Origin: a virus
Direction: 5' to 3' (one strand)
Virus record (IMG/VR): IMGVR_UViG_3300042691_032331
Coordinates: 1 to 64,000 of that record
DNA length: 64,000 nucleotides
Both the position numbers and the translations under genes were made by a program. The notes beneath the pieces are model-generated. The model saw only the letters and a list, made by a program, of their open reading frames with translations, was not told the origin of the DNA and did not search any database. Of the stretch, positions 1-7,111 are shown one piece after another; position 1 is the first letter of the stretch, and each line of letters opens with the position of its first letter.

Positions 1-67
1 GCTCAGTTGGGAGAGCAGCGGCTTTGCAAGCCGAAGGTCATCGGTTCGAACCCGTTCTTCTCCACCA
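1..67 (+). tRNA. tRNA-Ala (UGC), 5' truncated by window edge
   Basis: The D arm, anticodon arm, T arm and 3' acceptor strand are present; the first 8-9 nt of the acceptor stem lie outside the window. The anticodon loop TTTGCAA gives anticodon TGC, so alanine. The T loop contains TTCGAAC and the 3' CCA is encoded. It is the first of three tRNA genes in the first 2.4 kb. Confidence 0.93.
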
Positions 68-73
68 TTTAAG

Positions 74-307
74 ATGTTAGCATTTATTATTACTTTTATT
101 GCAGTCTTTATTACAGATGTTGTTAATGCATATTATATAAAGGCAATTACAGATGAAAAACCACTTACTGCTAGTTTGTGGGCAACCTTTGTAACCTTAA
201 CAGCAAGTATAGCAGTAATAAATTTCACAAATGATAACATTAACTTAATAGCTGCATTATTGGGTGCTTTCATAGGCACTTATGTTGCAGTCAGATATAA
301 AAAATAA
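74..307 (+). CDS. Small membrane protein between two tRNA genes
   Basis: The 77-residue protein has about three hydrophobic segments (residues 1-20, 35-50, 55-72) and ends in RYKK, so it is probably an inner-membrane protein with a short basic cytoplasmic tail. It starts 6 nt after tRNA-Ala and stops 2 nt before tRNA-Ser, so it is likely read from the tRNA transcript. No clear Shine-Dalgarno (SD) sequence is visible because the upstream bases belong to the tRNA. A holin-like role is possible but unsupported. Family not recognised. Confidence 0.65.
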   Translation: MLAFIITFIAVFITDVVNAYYIKAITDEKPLTASLWATFVTLTASIAVINFTNDNINLIAALLGAFIGTYVAVRYKK

Positions 308-309
308 TT

Positions 310-399
310 GGAAGTGTGGCCGAGAGGTTTAAGGCACCGGTCTTGAAAACCGACGATTCAGCAATGGGTCCGTGAGTTCGAATCTCACCGCTTCCACCA
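310..399 (+). tRNA. tRNA-Ser (UGA)
   Basis: This 90-nt class II tRNA has acceptor stem GGAAGTG/CGCTTCC, a long variable arm, T loop TTCGAAT and encoded CCA. The anticodon loop CTTGAAA gives TGA (serine, UCA codons). The first anticodon-stem pair looks like a C-A mismatch, which is tolerable. Confidence 0.95.
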
Positions 400-415
400 A
401 GTTACCCAAAAGTGA

Positions 416-444
416 TTGACTTTTAATCACAAATCGCATATAAT
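416..444 (+). promoter_or_regulatory. Sigma70-like promoter for the ncRNA/TROVE block
   Basis: TTGACT and TATAAT are separated by exactly 17 bp. The predicted start falls at about 451-453, right where the first structured RNA (AAGGATAG) begins, so that RNA would need no 5' processing. Confidence 0.75.
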
Positions 445-452
445 TACTTTTT

Positions 453-575
453 AAGGATAGATACAGCAATACTCTGATATTGGAGGGTTAATTGCATCGG
501 ACGTATAACCTCCGTTAGCGTTAACCAAGGTGAGTTTCGAGTTCTCACTCAAAACAAAAAGTAGAAAGCTATCCT
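453..575 (+). ncRNA. Candidate Y RNA 1 with a tRNA-like T arm
   Basis: No coding frame is evident. The ends pair perfectly: AGGATAG (454-460) with CTATCCT (569-575). Inside are a hairpin at 482-490/506-513 with one bulge, a short GTTA/TAAC hairpin (514-525) and a T-arm-like hairpin, GTGAG (530-534) with CTCAC (544-548), whose loop contains TTCGAGT at 536-542 and fits the tRNA T-loop rule UUCRANY. Bacterial Y RNAs (YrlA) carry a tRNA-like module and are bound by Ro60 orthologues; this RNA lies just upstream of a TROVE-type gene. Y RNA identity is inference. Confidence 0.6.
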
Positions 576-587
576 GTTATTATATTT

Positions 588-785
588 GGATGAGTTCAGC
601 ATCACAAATAACGCTTTATTCTATAGAAGGTGGCTCGTAAGGCTTAATCTAATAGAAATATTAGACACTGAAGGAATAGATAGGCATAGAGAAGCTATGA
701 TATGTTGTCAGTAACAGAAGAATACTGAATGGGTCGTGGATATAAACAGGGCGACCAGAAAATAAATTTCTGTATCCGATCATCC
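588..785 (+). ncRNA. Candidate structured RNA 2, related to RNA 1
   Basis: The 5' GGATGA (588-593) pairs with 3' TCATCC (780-785). Internal hairpins are TCTAATA-GAAA-TATTAGA (648-665, GNRA loop), CATAG/CTATG (685-699), CAGTA/TACTG (709-727) and GGTCG/CGACC (732-756). The 5' strand shares the layout GGAT-N6-CAGCA with RNAs 1 and 3, and the stem covaries between copies. There is no coding frame and no separate promoter, so it is probably cut from a longer transcript. Confidence 0.5.
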
Positions 786-800
786 AGTTTTACAAGTTTT

Positions 801-847
801 AGGATGCTAACAGCAATTATACTTTATGCGAAAAAGTAATGCATCCT
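801..847 (+). ncRNA. Candidate structured RNA 3, minimal copy
   Basis: AGGATGC (801-807) pairs with GCATCCT (841-847), and TACTTT (820-825) with AAAGTA (833-838). The shared CAGCA follows the 5' stem strand. It ends 28 nt before the TROVE start codon, so it may instead be a 5'-UTR element controlling that gene, for example a site where the protein binds its own mRNA. Confidence 0.45.
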
Positions 848-874
848 GTTGCATAATATAGAAAGGAGACTCAT

Positions 875-2293
875 ATGCAATTCGCTGAGGCAATAAACAA
901 CCAAGAAGAACGTACTACAAATGGTATGAAGGCACGTAAGTCAACTGCAAATAGTTGCGTTGATTTGTTTTATAACATAGGTGCAAGTCGTGGTAAGAAT
1001 ATCGTTCCTGCGTTTACAAGTGCTTTTGTTGAAAACACTGACATAGCATTGCGTATTGCATTATGGGCACGTGATGTACGTGGTGGTGCAGGTGAACGTG
1101 AACTGTTTCGTCAGATTCTAACACACCTTGAAAAAACTAGTCCTGTTGATGCTGAACGCATTATGGCTAAAGTTCCTGAACTAGGTCGTTGGGATGATTT
1201 ATTTGTTTTTGAATCAAAAGATTTAAAAGCAAAAGCATTCACAATGTTAGGTGATGCACTTCGTCAAGAGAACGGTCTTGCTGCAAAGTGGACTCCACGT
1301 AAAGGTAAGCTTGCACGTGAAATCCGTGAGTTTTTTGGCATGACACCTAAGCAGTATCGTAAAAGCCTTGTAGCATTGACAAAAGTTGTTGAAACACAAA
1401 TGTGTGCAAACGACTGGGATAACATTAACTACAGTCATGTTCCTTCATTGGCACATGCACGTTATAAGAAAGCATTTGGTCGTCATGGTACAACTTATGC
1501 TGAATATATCAATAAGTTAGTTAATGGTGACAGTGATGTTAAAATTAACGCTGGTGCTGTATACCCATATGATGTATTGAAAGGTAGAATACATGGTTAT
1601 GGTCGTACAAAATTCAATGCAACTGAATTGGCAGCAATTCAAGCGCAGTGGGATGCACTACCAAACTATGTTGGTGACAGAAATGTTTTACCACTAGTTG
1701 ACGTAAGTGGTTCGATGACATGTAATGCAGGTCGTAATAGTAATCTTACATGTTTAGAAGTTGCTGTAAGTTTAGGTTTGTATTTTGCTGATAAAAATAA
1801 AGGCAAGTTTAAAGATTGTTTCTTGACCTTTAGCAGTTCACCTCAGTTACTAAACCTTAAAGGTAATATCAATCAAAAGATTGATCAAATGGTAACTTCA
1901 GAGTGGGCTATGAGTACTAACCTACATGCTGCATTTGAAAAAATTCTTAACACTAGTGTTAGTAACAATGTTCCTCAAGCAGAAATGCCTGAAACATTAA
2001 TAATCTTTAGTGATATGCAATTTAATCAGTGTATTCAATTCGATGATAGTGCAATACAAATGATTGAACGTAAATACACTGAAGCAGGTTACACAATGCC
2101 TAAAGTAGTGTTTTGGAATTTGAATGCACAATATGGCAACAGTCCTGTTAAGTTCGATAAGCGTGGTACTGCATTGGTAAGTGGTTTCAGTCCAACAATA
2201 GCAGCATCGTTGTTGACAGCAGATGTAGATAACTTCACACCAGAAGCTATCATGCTTAAAACTATTATGAAAGATCGTTACGATCTAGTGTAA
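875..2293 (+). CDS. TROVE/Ro60-like RNA-binding protein with vWA domain
   Basis: The 472-residue protein has an N-terminal helical-repeat region with the motif RDVRGGAGER (about 66-75) and PELGRWDDL (101-109), typical of the TROVE/DUF2828 group, followed by a vWA-like domain with a MIDAS motif DVSGSM (276-281) and a later FSDMQF strand. Ro60 proteins form a ring that holds misfolded RNA ends and Y RNAs on its outer face. The start has a strong SD (GAAAGGAGA). It follows three candidate structured RNAs and is followed by tRNA-Leu 7 nt after its stop, suggesting a phage Ro RNP. It could be a DUF2828 relative not tested for Y RNA binding. Confidence 0.85.
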   Translation: MQFAEAINNQEERTTNGMKARKSTANSCVDLFYNIGASRGKNIVPAFTSAFVENTDIALRIALWARDVRGGAGERELFRQILTHLEKTSPVDAERIMAKVPELGRWDDLFVFESKDLKAKAFTMLGDALRQENGLAAKWTPRKGKLAREIREFFGMTPKQYRKSLVALTKVVETQMCANDWDNINYSHVPSLAHARYKKAFGRHGTTYAEYINKLVNGDSDVKINAGAVYPYDVLKGRIHGYGRTKFNATELAAIQAQWDALPNYVGDRNVLPLVDVSGSMTCNAGRNSNLTCLEVAVSLGLYFADKNKGKFKDCFLTFSSSPQLLNLKGNINQKIDQMVTSEWAMSTNLHAAFEKILNTSVSNNVPQAEMPETLIIFSDMQFNQCIQFDDSAIQMIERKYTEAGYTMPKVVFWNLNAQYGNSPVKFDKRGTALVSGFSPTIAASLLTADVDNFTPEAIMLKTIMKDRYDLV

Positions 2294-2299
2294 TAGAGT

Positions 2300-2384
2300 G
2301 CCCCGGTGGCGAAATTGGTAGCCGCAATAGTTTAAGGTACTATCGCCGAAAGGCTTGTCGGTTCGAGTCCGACCTGGGGTACCA
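2300..2384 (+). tRNA. tRNA-Leu (AAG)
   Basis: This class II tRNA has acceptor stem GCCCCGG/CTGGGGT, a 3-bp D stem, a 5-bp anticodon stem, a variable arm GCC-GAAA-GGC, T loop TTCGAGT and encoded CCA. The anticodon loop TTAAGGT gives AAG with G37, so leucine CUU. An unmodified or inosine A34 in a bacterial Leu tRNA is unusual; GAG is normal. Confidence 0.9.
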
Positions 2385-2401
2385 TTCTTTAGGAGACTAT
2401 T

Positions 2402-2662
2402 ATGTTTAAAGATTATGAAGCTAAAATTCCTAAAAGTGATTTAGTACATGGTGCATATTATTACGGTAGTTGTCGTAATGCAAGTATTGCTCGTTGGAAT
2501 GCAGATAAACAAAGATTCTTTTATTGGCGAACAAAGTTTAATTCTAGTTTTGTAGAAGAAATTTGTCATCCCGAAGATGATAAAGTTTTTGATGTATTTG
2601 TAGTTGAAAAAGAAATAGACCCACCAATCAAAAAGATTCCATTCGACAATGAAGGGGATTAA
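2402..2662 (+). CDS. Hypothetical protein (86 aa)
   Basis: The start follows the SD AGGAGA after tRNA-Leu. The protein is soluble, with aromatic and charged residues (YYYGSCR near 20, FYWRTKFNSSF near 40) and an acidic, proline-bearing tail. The N-terminal layout suggests a small beta-rich domain that displays information about a substrate, but no family is recognised. The next small ORF begins right after its stop. Confidence 0.75.
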   Translation: MFKDYEAKIPKSDLVHGAYYYGSCRNASIARWNADKQRFFYWRTKFNSSFVEEICHPEDDKVFDVFVVEKEIDPPIKKIPFDNEGD

Positions 2663-2663
2663 T

Positions 2664-2813
2664 ATGCCAATGTATGAAACAACAGTAAGAACTCCGCAAG
2701 GAGAAGTTAAAGATCGTGTCTATGCAAAAGATTTACAAGAAGCTAGGCAACTTTTTGAACAACGACATGGTCCTAGAAACGTACCATATATACCTAAAGT
2801 AATACCAAGTTAA
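2664..2813 (+). CDS. Short hypothetical protein (49 aa)
   Basis: The start ATG at 2664 follows AAGGGGATTA, a good SD inside the 3' end of the upstream gene. The 49-residue product contains a strand, EVKDRVYAKDL, then EARQLFEQRHG and a Pro-rich end. This resembles the small phage proteins with a YAxDxxEAxxxF pattern also seen at 6567 and 10601. Function unknown. Confidence 0.6.
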   Translation: MPMYETTVRTPQGEVKDRVYAKDLQEARQLFEQRHGPRNVPYIPKVIPS

Positions 2814-2824
2814 AGGAGATAATT

Positions 2825-3385
2825 ATGCCAGCAGTTTTTCTAGTAAGCGATACACATTTTGGTCATGCTGGCGTATGCAAATTCACACGTGACGATGGTA
2901 CTAAACTGCGTCCATGGGACAACCCAGACGAGATGGACGAAGAAATGATCAAGCGTTGGAATGAAACAGTACGACCTAATGATAAAGTATATCATCTAGG
3001 TGATGTTGTTATAAACAGAAAGGCTTTAAAAACTCTGTCTCGTTTAAATGGTGACAAAGTACTAATCAAAGGTAATCATGATATTTTTCGTTTAGAAGAA
3101 TATACAGAATACTTTCGTGATGTACGTGGCTACCATGTAATGAACGGGATGATTCTTAGTCATATTCCTGTGCATGAAGAAAGCCTAGGTCGTTTTGGTA
3201 CTAACATTCATGGTCATCTTCATTATAATAGAGTAAAGAAAGATGAAGTAATTGACCCTCGTTATCATTGTGTTTGCGTAGAGCACACTGATTATCGCCC
3301 AATACTGTTTGAAGAAGTAATCAAACGTATAAAAGAAGAAGGCGGAACAATAGGATTTAAAAATGGCAATGGACCTACAATGTAA
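2825..3385 (+). CDS. Calcineurin-like metallophosphoesterase
   Basis: The 186-residue enzyme has all blocks of the binuclear metallophosphoesterase fold: SDTHFGH near the N-terminus, HLGDVV, KGNHD, LSHIP and the C-terminal IHGHLH. It should hydrolyse phosphodiesters or phosphomonoesters in the cytoplasm; the substrate cannot be read from sequence. It starts after the SD AAAGGAG and ends inside an intrinsic terminator. A larger active paralogue lies at 36404 and a degenerate one at 43466. Confidence 0.88.
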   Translation: MPAVFLVSDTHFGHAGVCKFTRDDGTKLRPWDNPDEMDEEMIKRWNETVRPNDKVYHLGDVVINRKALKTLSRLNGDKVLIKGNHDIFRLEEYTEYFRDVRGYHVMNGMILSHIPVHEESLGRFGTNIHGHLHYNRVKKDEVIDPRYHCVCVEHTDYRPILFEEVIKRIKEEGGTIGFKNGNGPTM

Positions 3386-3402
3386 ATTGTAGGTCTTTTT
3401 TT
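3372..3402 (+). terminator. Intrinsic terminator
   Basis: GACCTACAAT (3372-3381) pairs perfectly with ATTGTAGGTC (3386-3395) around a GTAA loop, followed by seven T. The stop codon of the phosphoesterase lies in the loop. Confidence 0.88.
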
Positions 3403-3407
3403 ATGGC

Positions 3408-3414
3408 GTAAATA
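3408..3414 (+). promoter_or_regulatory. T4-type late promoter element, leaderless type
   Basis: GTAAATA is followed by 5 nt and then the ATG at 3420. T4 late promoters start about 6 nt after the element, so transcription would begin at or next to the ATG. The first base deviates from ATAAATA. Confidence 0.4.
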
Positions 3415-3419
3415 GTCGT

Positions 3420-3983
3420 ATGGATCGCAACATAGAAAGTTACATTAAAGTCTACAATAACTTCCTTCCTAAAGAGGAATGCAACATAGCAGTAAAAGAA
3501 TTAAATTCAATAACTGATTACCATACTCATTCTTACTATCAACAAAACGAAAATAAAAGCTATTCGTTTGATACAGATTTTCTATATTCATATTCTAATA
3601 TTTCATTAAAAGAAAAAATTACTATAAACATTTGGTTCAAAATTAAAGAATACATTGACGATTTAAATTTTGTTTGGATGAGTGCATGGACTGGTTATAC
3701 AGATCCTAGATTTAATAGATATGATGTGGGCACTTGCATGAACGAGCATTGTGATAACATAACATCTATATTCGATGGCACTATAAAAGGAGTGCCAATG
3801 CTTTCAGTGTTGGGATTACTTAATGACGATTACGAGGGTGGTGAATTCGTTATGTGGTGTGATAAAGTTATTGAACTTAAAGCAGGAGACTTAATAATTT
3901 TCCCATCAAACTTTTTATACCCTCATAAAGTCAACCCTGTAACTAAAGGTACAAGATATTCTTTTATATCATGGGTGTGGTAA
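3420..3983 (+). CDS. 2-oxoglutarate/Fe(II) oxygenase, prolyl-hydroxylase type
   Basis: The 187-residue protein has a double-stranded beta-helix signature: the iron-binding HxD motif in NEHCDN (about 108-113), GGEFVMW, and a distal His in YPHKV followed by KGTRYSFISW, whose Arg would bind 2-oxoglutarate. Such phage enzymes hydroxylate proteins, nucleobases or small molecules; the target is unknown. There is no SD before the start; a late-type element lies 5 nt upstream. The 3' end overlaps the convergent glycosyltransferase gene by 15 bp. Confidence 0.82.
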   Translation: MDRNIESYIKVYNNFLPKEECNIAVKELNSITDYHTHSYYQQNENKSYSFDTDFLYSYSNISLKEKITINIWFKIKEYIDDLNFVWMSAWTGYTDPRFNRYDVGTCMNEHCDNITSIFDGTIKGVPMLSVLGLLNDDYEGGEFVMWCDKVIELKAGDLIIFPSNFLYPHKVNPVTKGTRYSFISWVW

Positions 3984-5099
3984 TAGATTTGTCACATCAT
4001 TTAGTTGCTGCTCATAACTTCTAACATCTTTTTGTCGCACTAAATGCATACTAGGATACCAAGGTGTAGTTGGTGTATCATACAACCAACGCCAGCATGT
4101 TTTATATCTATCTAGTAGTAAAATTGTTTTTTTACCCATAGCACCTGCTAAATGTGCTAGTCCAGTATCTACTGATATTACACAATCTAAATGATATAAA
4201 AGTCCTGCTGTATCATTCCATACACGAATATGCTCAAAGTAATCAAAAATATTTGCTCCTTGAACCATAAGTGTTTCTTCTTCAGTATAACTTGCTTGTA
4301 GGTTTACATAATCATACTGAGGATTATTTTTCATAAATTTAGAAAACATTTCCATAGGATATGATTTACTATTACCCTTACAACTGTATCCTATTCTAGG
4401 TTTGTTACTTTTGCCTACTATCTTTTTCCACTTGTTTATAAGCTTTTTGTCTAGTTTTATGTAATTGTTTATTTGAGGGAAATTGTCAAAAGTAATTTTC
4501 AAACATTTTGGTACACTCATCAATGGAGACCAGTAATCAAAATCTTCATATACAACCTTGTTTGTTACAACTTCATAGTCAGGAAAACTTGTAGCAAACA
4601 GATCAACTAAATTGATCTCAGTTTGTATAATAGGAATGACACCCATTTCTTTTAATGTATGTGCATAACGAATAAACTGTATATTATCTCCGTCTCCTTC
4701 TTCACAAGTGATTAATAATCTTTTCCCAGTTATATCTTCACCATTCCATCTAGGTTTACTCCAACCTTCTAATGTGTGTTCATGGTACTTAAAACGCCAA
4801 CGTGCCTCAAATAATTCCCATCCTTTGTTTAATTCTCCTGCTGCTAAGTGTGCTACTGCATAATTAAATGGAGCGTTTCTATCATCATTATCAATACGCA
4901 TTGCAGTCTCAAAAAATCCCTTTGCTTCTTGTGGGAATCCCATCTCCCGTAAAATGCTTCCATAGTTATTGTATGCTAATCCTAAGTTAGGTATACGAAT
5001 AAAAGCCTCTGCATAGTATCGTAATGCATTGGGCAAATCATCATTATAGTATGATTCTTTGGCTAAATAATCTATTTCTTCTAGTGTTAATGATATCAT
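3969..5099 (-). CDS. TPR protein fused to a GT9-like glycosyltransferase domain
   Basis: The ATG at 5099 gives 376 residues. The N-terminal third holds about three TPR helices (YYAEAFIRIPNLGLAYNNYG, then a second repeat). The rest resembles GT9/heptosyltransferase-type C-terminal domains: EEGDGDNIQFIRY, and SVDTGLAHLAGAMGKKT near the C-terminus, which binds nucleotide-sugar in that family. It probably adds a sugar to a phage or cell-surface acceptor. An in-frame TTG lies further upstream at 5117, but a late-type promoter element occupies that stretch. The 3' end overlaps the convergent oxygenase. Confidence 0.78.
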   Translation of the reverse strand: MISLTLEEIDYLAKESYYNDDLPNALRYYAEAFIRIPNLGLAYNNYGSILREMGFPQEAKGFFETAMRIDNDDRNAPFNYAVAHLAAGELNKGWELFEARWRFKYHEHTLEGWSKPRWNGEDITGKRLLITCEEGDGDNIQFIRYAHTLKEMGVIPIIQTEINLVDLFATSFPDYEVVTNKVVYEDFDYWSPLMSVPKCLKITFDNFPQINNYIKLDKKLINKWKKIVGKSNKPRIGYSCKGNSKSYPMEMFSKFMKNNPQYDYVNLQASYTEEETLMVQGANIFDYFEHIRVWNDTAGLLYHLDCVISVDTGLAHLAGAMGKKTILLLDRYKTCWRWLYDTPTTPWYPSMHLVRQKDVRSYEQQLNDVTNLLPHP

Positions 5100-5104
5100 A
5101 GCGA

Positions 5105-5111
5105 TATTTAT
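5105..5111 (-). promoter_or_regulatory. T4-type late promoter element, leaderless type
   Basis: On the minus strand ATAAATA is followed by TCGCT and then ATG (5099). The 5-nt gap puts the expected start at the A of ATG. Confidence 0.55.
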
Positions 5112-5180
5112 TGACAAAGTGGCTACTTATCTAGTTTTTATCCATATTAAAGCTTGATATTTTAACACAACTTTCATATA

Positions 5181-5187
5181 ATAAATA
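5181..5187 (+). promoter_or_regulatory. T4-type late promoter element, leaderless type
   Basis: ATAAATA followed by TCTC and ATG at 5192 (4-nt gap); no SD is present. It is divergent from the element at 5105-5111. Confidence 0.55.
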
Positions 5188-5191
5188 TCTC

Positions 5192-6001
5192 ATGCGAAAA
5201 ATTATTTTAACTTTACTATTTGTTCCAATTATCAGTTGGGCACAACCTAGTTCTATTTTATACAACATAACAAACGAAACGGTTATCCGCGGTTCTTTAG
5301 ATAATCAGCCTGTTAGTATTGCAAGTATAAGCAAACTGCTTACTGTGTATACTGTATTAAAGGCTAACCAACCTTTAGATGAAATACTTACAGTGACTAA
5401 TAATAAAACACCTCACACCAAATTACGTAAAGGTATGAAGCTAACACGTAAAGAATTGATTGATATGTCTTTAATTAGCAGTGACAACCTAGCTGCTATG
5501 ACATTGGCAGAAAATTATACAGGAGGATATGGTAACTTCATTTCAAGAATGAATCAACATGCACATGATTTACATATGCATGATTCAGGATTTGTAGAAC
5601 CAACTGGACTTAGTCCTATGAATCATAGTACAATTAATGATTTAATTTTATTAACAAGAGCTGTAAGTTCTTTTGATATAATTCAGGCTGCTGCACAAAC
5701 GCACCGTGTGATAACAACGCCTACAGGTTTTTATAAAAAACAAAAATACAAAAAACGCAAGAAACCTATACGTGAACCTATTATTGAAAGGAAGCTTGTA
5801 AATAATCCTACGAGTAACTTTTTTGGTCGTGAAGGTGTAATCACTATTAAAACTGGCTTTACTAGAGCAGCAGGTTTTTGTATTACCATGTTAGTATCTG
5901 CTAACAATCAATTATACAATATAACTGTTTTGGGAGCTAAAACAAAACAGGAACGTCAAAAAATAATAGAAAAGAATTTTCAGGCAATCTATAATACGTA
6001 A
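5192..6001 (+). CDS. Periplasmic D-alanyl-D-alanine carboxypeptidase (S11/PBP family)
   Basis: The 269-residue protein has an N-terminal signal peptide (about 1-18, ISWA/Q cleavage) and all three penicilloyl-serine motifs: S45-x-x-K48 (SISK), SDN (97-99) and KTG (220-222). It should trim the terminal D-Ala from peptidoglycan pentapeptides in the periplasm. A Lys/Arg-rich insertion (about 182-195) is unusual. It has no long C-terminal PBP5 anchor, so is closer to PBP7 in length. TAA/ATG overlap links it to the zincin gene. It may alter the wall for lysis or against superinfection; this is inference. Confidence 0.88.
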   Translation: MRKIILTLLFVPIISWAQPSSILYNITNETVIRGSLDNQPVSIASISKLLTVYTVLKANQPLDEILTVTNNKTPHTKLRKGMKLTRKELIDMSLISSDNLAAMTLAENYTGGYGNFISRMNQHAHDLHMHDSGFVEPTGLSPMNHSTINDLILLTRAVSSFDIIQAAAQTHRVITTPTGFYKKQKYKKRKKPIREPIIERKLVNNPTSNFFGREGVITIKTGFTRAAGFCITMLVSANNQLYNITVLGAKTKQERQKIIEKNFQAIYNT

Positions 6002-6438
6002 TGCATGTAACTTACTTTTATAATAAAAATAAACCTGATTATAAACACGAATCTATTATAACACCAATTACAAAGGCAGTAAGTAAAATTATAGAGTTGC
6101 CTCCTGCAATTGAAGTTTGTCTATACGATTTAGGAAAAAGCACATATGGTGGAATAGACCTGTATAGAGTAAATCGTATAGGTATGAATTACACCTTACC
6201 CTACGATGGTGTCCCCATCATCTTAGTACATGAACTAATACATGTACATCAAAAGCATAAAGGATATCTTAAAATTACTCCAAGAGGTCACTGCTACTGG
6301 CATGGGGTTTTATTCTCACAAAAACTCTCTGAAGAAATGTCATATGAAGATTATATGAATTTACCTTGGGAAATAGATGCATACAACAAACAAGACAAAA
6401 TCCTATCAGAAGCTATTGCTATTTTGACAACAAAATAA
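6001..6438 (+). CDS. Putative zinc metallopeptidase (HELIH zincin)
   Basis: The 145-residue protein has the zincin motif HELIH at about 77-81, then HQKHKGY and a HCYWHG segment that may supply the third ligand. Size and layout resemble SprT-like or minigluzincin domains. No signal peptide is visible, so it probably acts in the cytoplasm. The start codon overlaps the carboxypeptidase stop, suggesting translational coupling. Substrate unknown. Confidence 0.7.
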   Translation: MHVTYFYNKNKPDYKHESIITPITKAVSKIIELPPAIEVCLYDLGKSTYGGIDLYRVNRIGMNYTLPYDGVPIILVHELIHVHQKHKGYLKITPRGHCYWHGVLFSQKLSEEMSYEDYMNLPWEIDAYNKQDKILSEAIAILTTK

Positions 6439-6439
6439 T

Positions 6440-6468
6440 TTGACAAATAATTCGTTTGGTAATATACT
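6440..6468 (+). promoter_or_regulatory. Early-type promoter
   Basis: TTGACA (6440-6445), 17 bp, TATACT (6463-6468), with the family-specific AATAAT after the -35 box. It drives the short genes at 6500 and 6567. Confidence 0.75.
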
Positions 6469-6499
6469 ATAACTGTGTTAAAAGACAAGGAGAGACAAA

Positions 6500-6565
6500 A
6501 TGTTCTGGGGACTTTTAGTTTTAGCAATTATTATTTGGATTGTAACTAGACCAAAAGGAGATTAA
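6500..6565 (+). CDS. Single-pass membrane miniprotein (21 aa)
   Basis: The 21-residue ORF is almost wholly one transmembrane helix (FWGLLVLAIIIWIV) followed by TRPKGD, a positive-inside cytoplasmic end. It has a clear SD (AAGGAGAGA) after an early-type promoter. The SD of the next gene lies in its last codons, so it may also act as a leader ORF. Confidence 0.5.
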   Translation: MFWGLLVLAIIIWIVTRPKGD

Positions 6566-6566
6566 C

Positions 6567-6731
6567 ATGTCAAAATATTATGTTATTGACCTGCAATATT
6601 CTCAAACTGATAAGGATACTATTATCGTTCGGGCAAAATCTGAAGAGGACGCACTAAAAGTTATCAGTCATGCATGTACAGCCCGATATATTTCTGTTGT
6701 CAGAGTAGCAACTTCGTTAAAAATTGCTTGA
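6567..6731 (+). CDS. Short hypothetical protein (54 aa)
   Basis: The start follows AAAGGAGA. The protein reads YYVIDLQYSQTDKDTIIV then SEEDALKVIS, a beta-beta-alpha pattern like the small proteins at 9617 and 10601. Its TGA stop lies inside the -35 box of the next promoter. Confidence 0.65.
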   Translation: MSKYYVIDLQYSQTDKDTIIVRAKSEEDALKVISHACTARYISVVRVATSLKIA

Positions 6732-6756
6732 CAAATAATACAGTTGGGTATATAAT
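6728..6756 (+). promoter_or_regulatory. Early-type promoter overlapping a stop codon
   Basis: TTGACA (6728-6733), 17 bp, TATAAT (6751-6756). The TGA of the upstream gene is part of TTGACA. The predicted start coincides with the ATG at 6764, so the mRNA would be leaderless. Confidence 0.78.
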
Positions 6757-6763
6757 GTTTTTT

Positions 6764-7105
6764 ATGATGAAAACTCGAAAAAAACGTTCGGACCGCAATC
6801 ACGTAGTTTATTGCATAACTAACAACATTACTGGTGAACAGTATGTTGGTATTACTGCATTGGGTTATAAAGGCAATGTAAAACGCACGTTATATCGGCG
6901 TATGCAAAAACATTATCAACGTGCTATGTCGGAAAACAAAAATTGGACATTATGTGAAAATTTGCGTACTTATGGTGCAGAATCTTTCACGTTTGGTGTG
7001 CTAGAAGTTGTACGTGGAAAATTACAAGCCCACGCACGTGAGACATTAATTATTAATACTTTTCAGCCAGCACTAAACACGTTTGGTAATAAATTATCAG
7101 TATAA
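6764..7105 (+). CDS. GIY-YIG family endonuclease
   Basis: From the ATG at 6764 the protein has 113 residues. The GIY-YIG core is present as VVYCITN then YVGIT, with the catalytic Arg in RRMQKH and the metal-binding Glu in ARETLII near the C-terminus. No separate DNA-binding domain is attached, as in short phage seg-like or repair-type members. An earlier in-frame start (6674) lies upstream of the promoter. No SD precedes 6764; a promoter -10 box ends 7 nt upstream. Confidence 0.8.
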   Translation: MMKTRKKRSDRNHVVYCITNNITGEQYVGITALGYKGNVKRTLYRRMQKHYQRAMSENKNWTLCENLRTYGAESFTFGVLEVVRGKLQAHARETLIINTFQPALNTFGNKLSV

Positions 7106-7111
7106 AATTAG

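Noticed and set aside
400-874. Group I or II intron, or a riboswitch, as explanation of the non-coding block
   Set aside because: No conserved intron core, splice partners or known aptamer pattern seen; the three repeated terminal stems fit better with tandem small RNAs.
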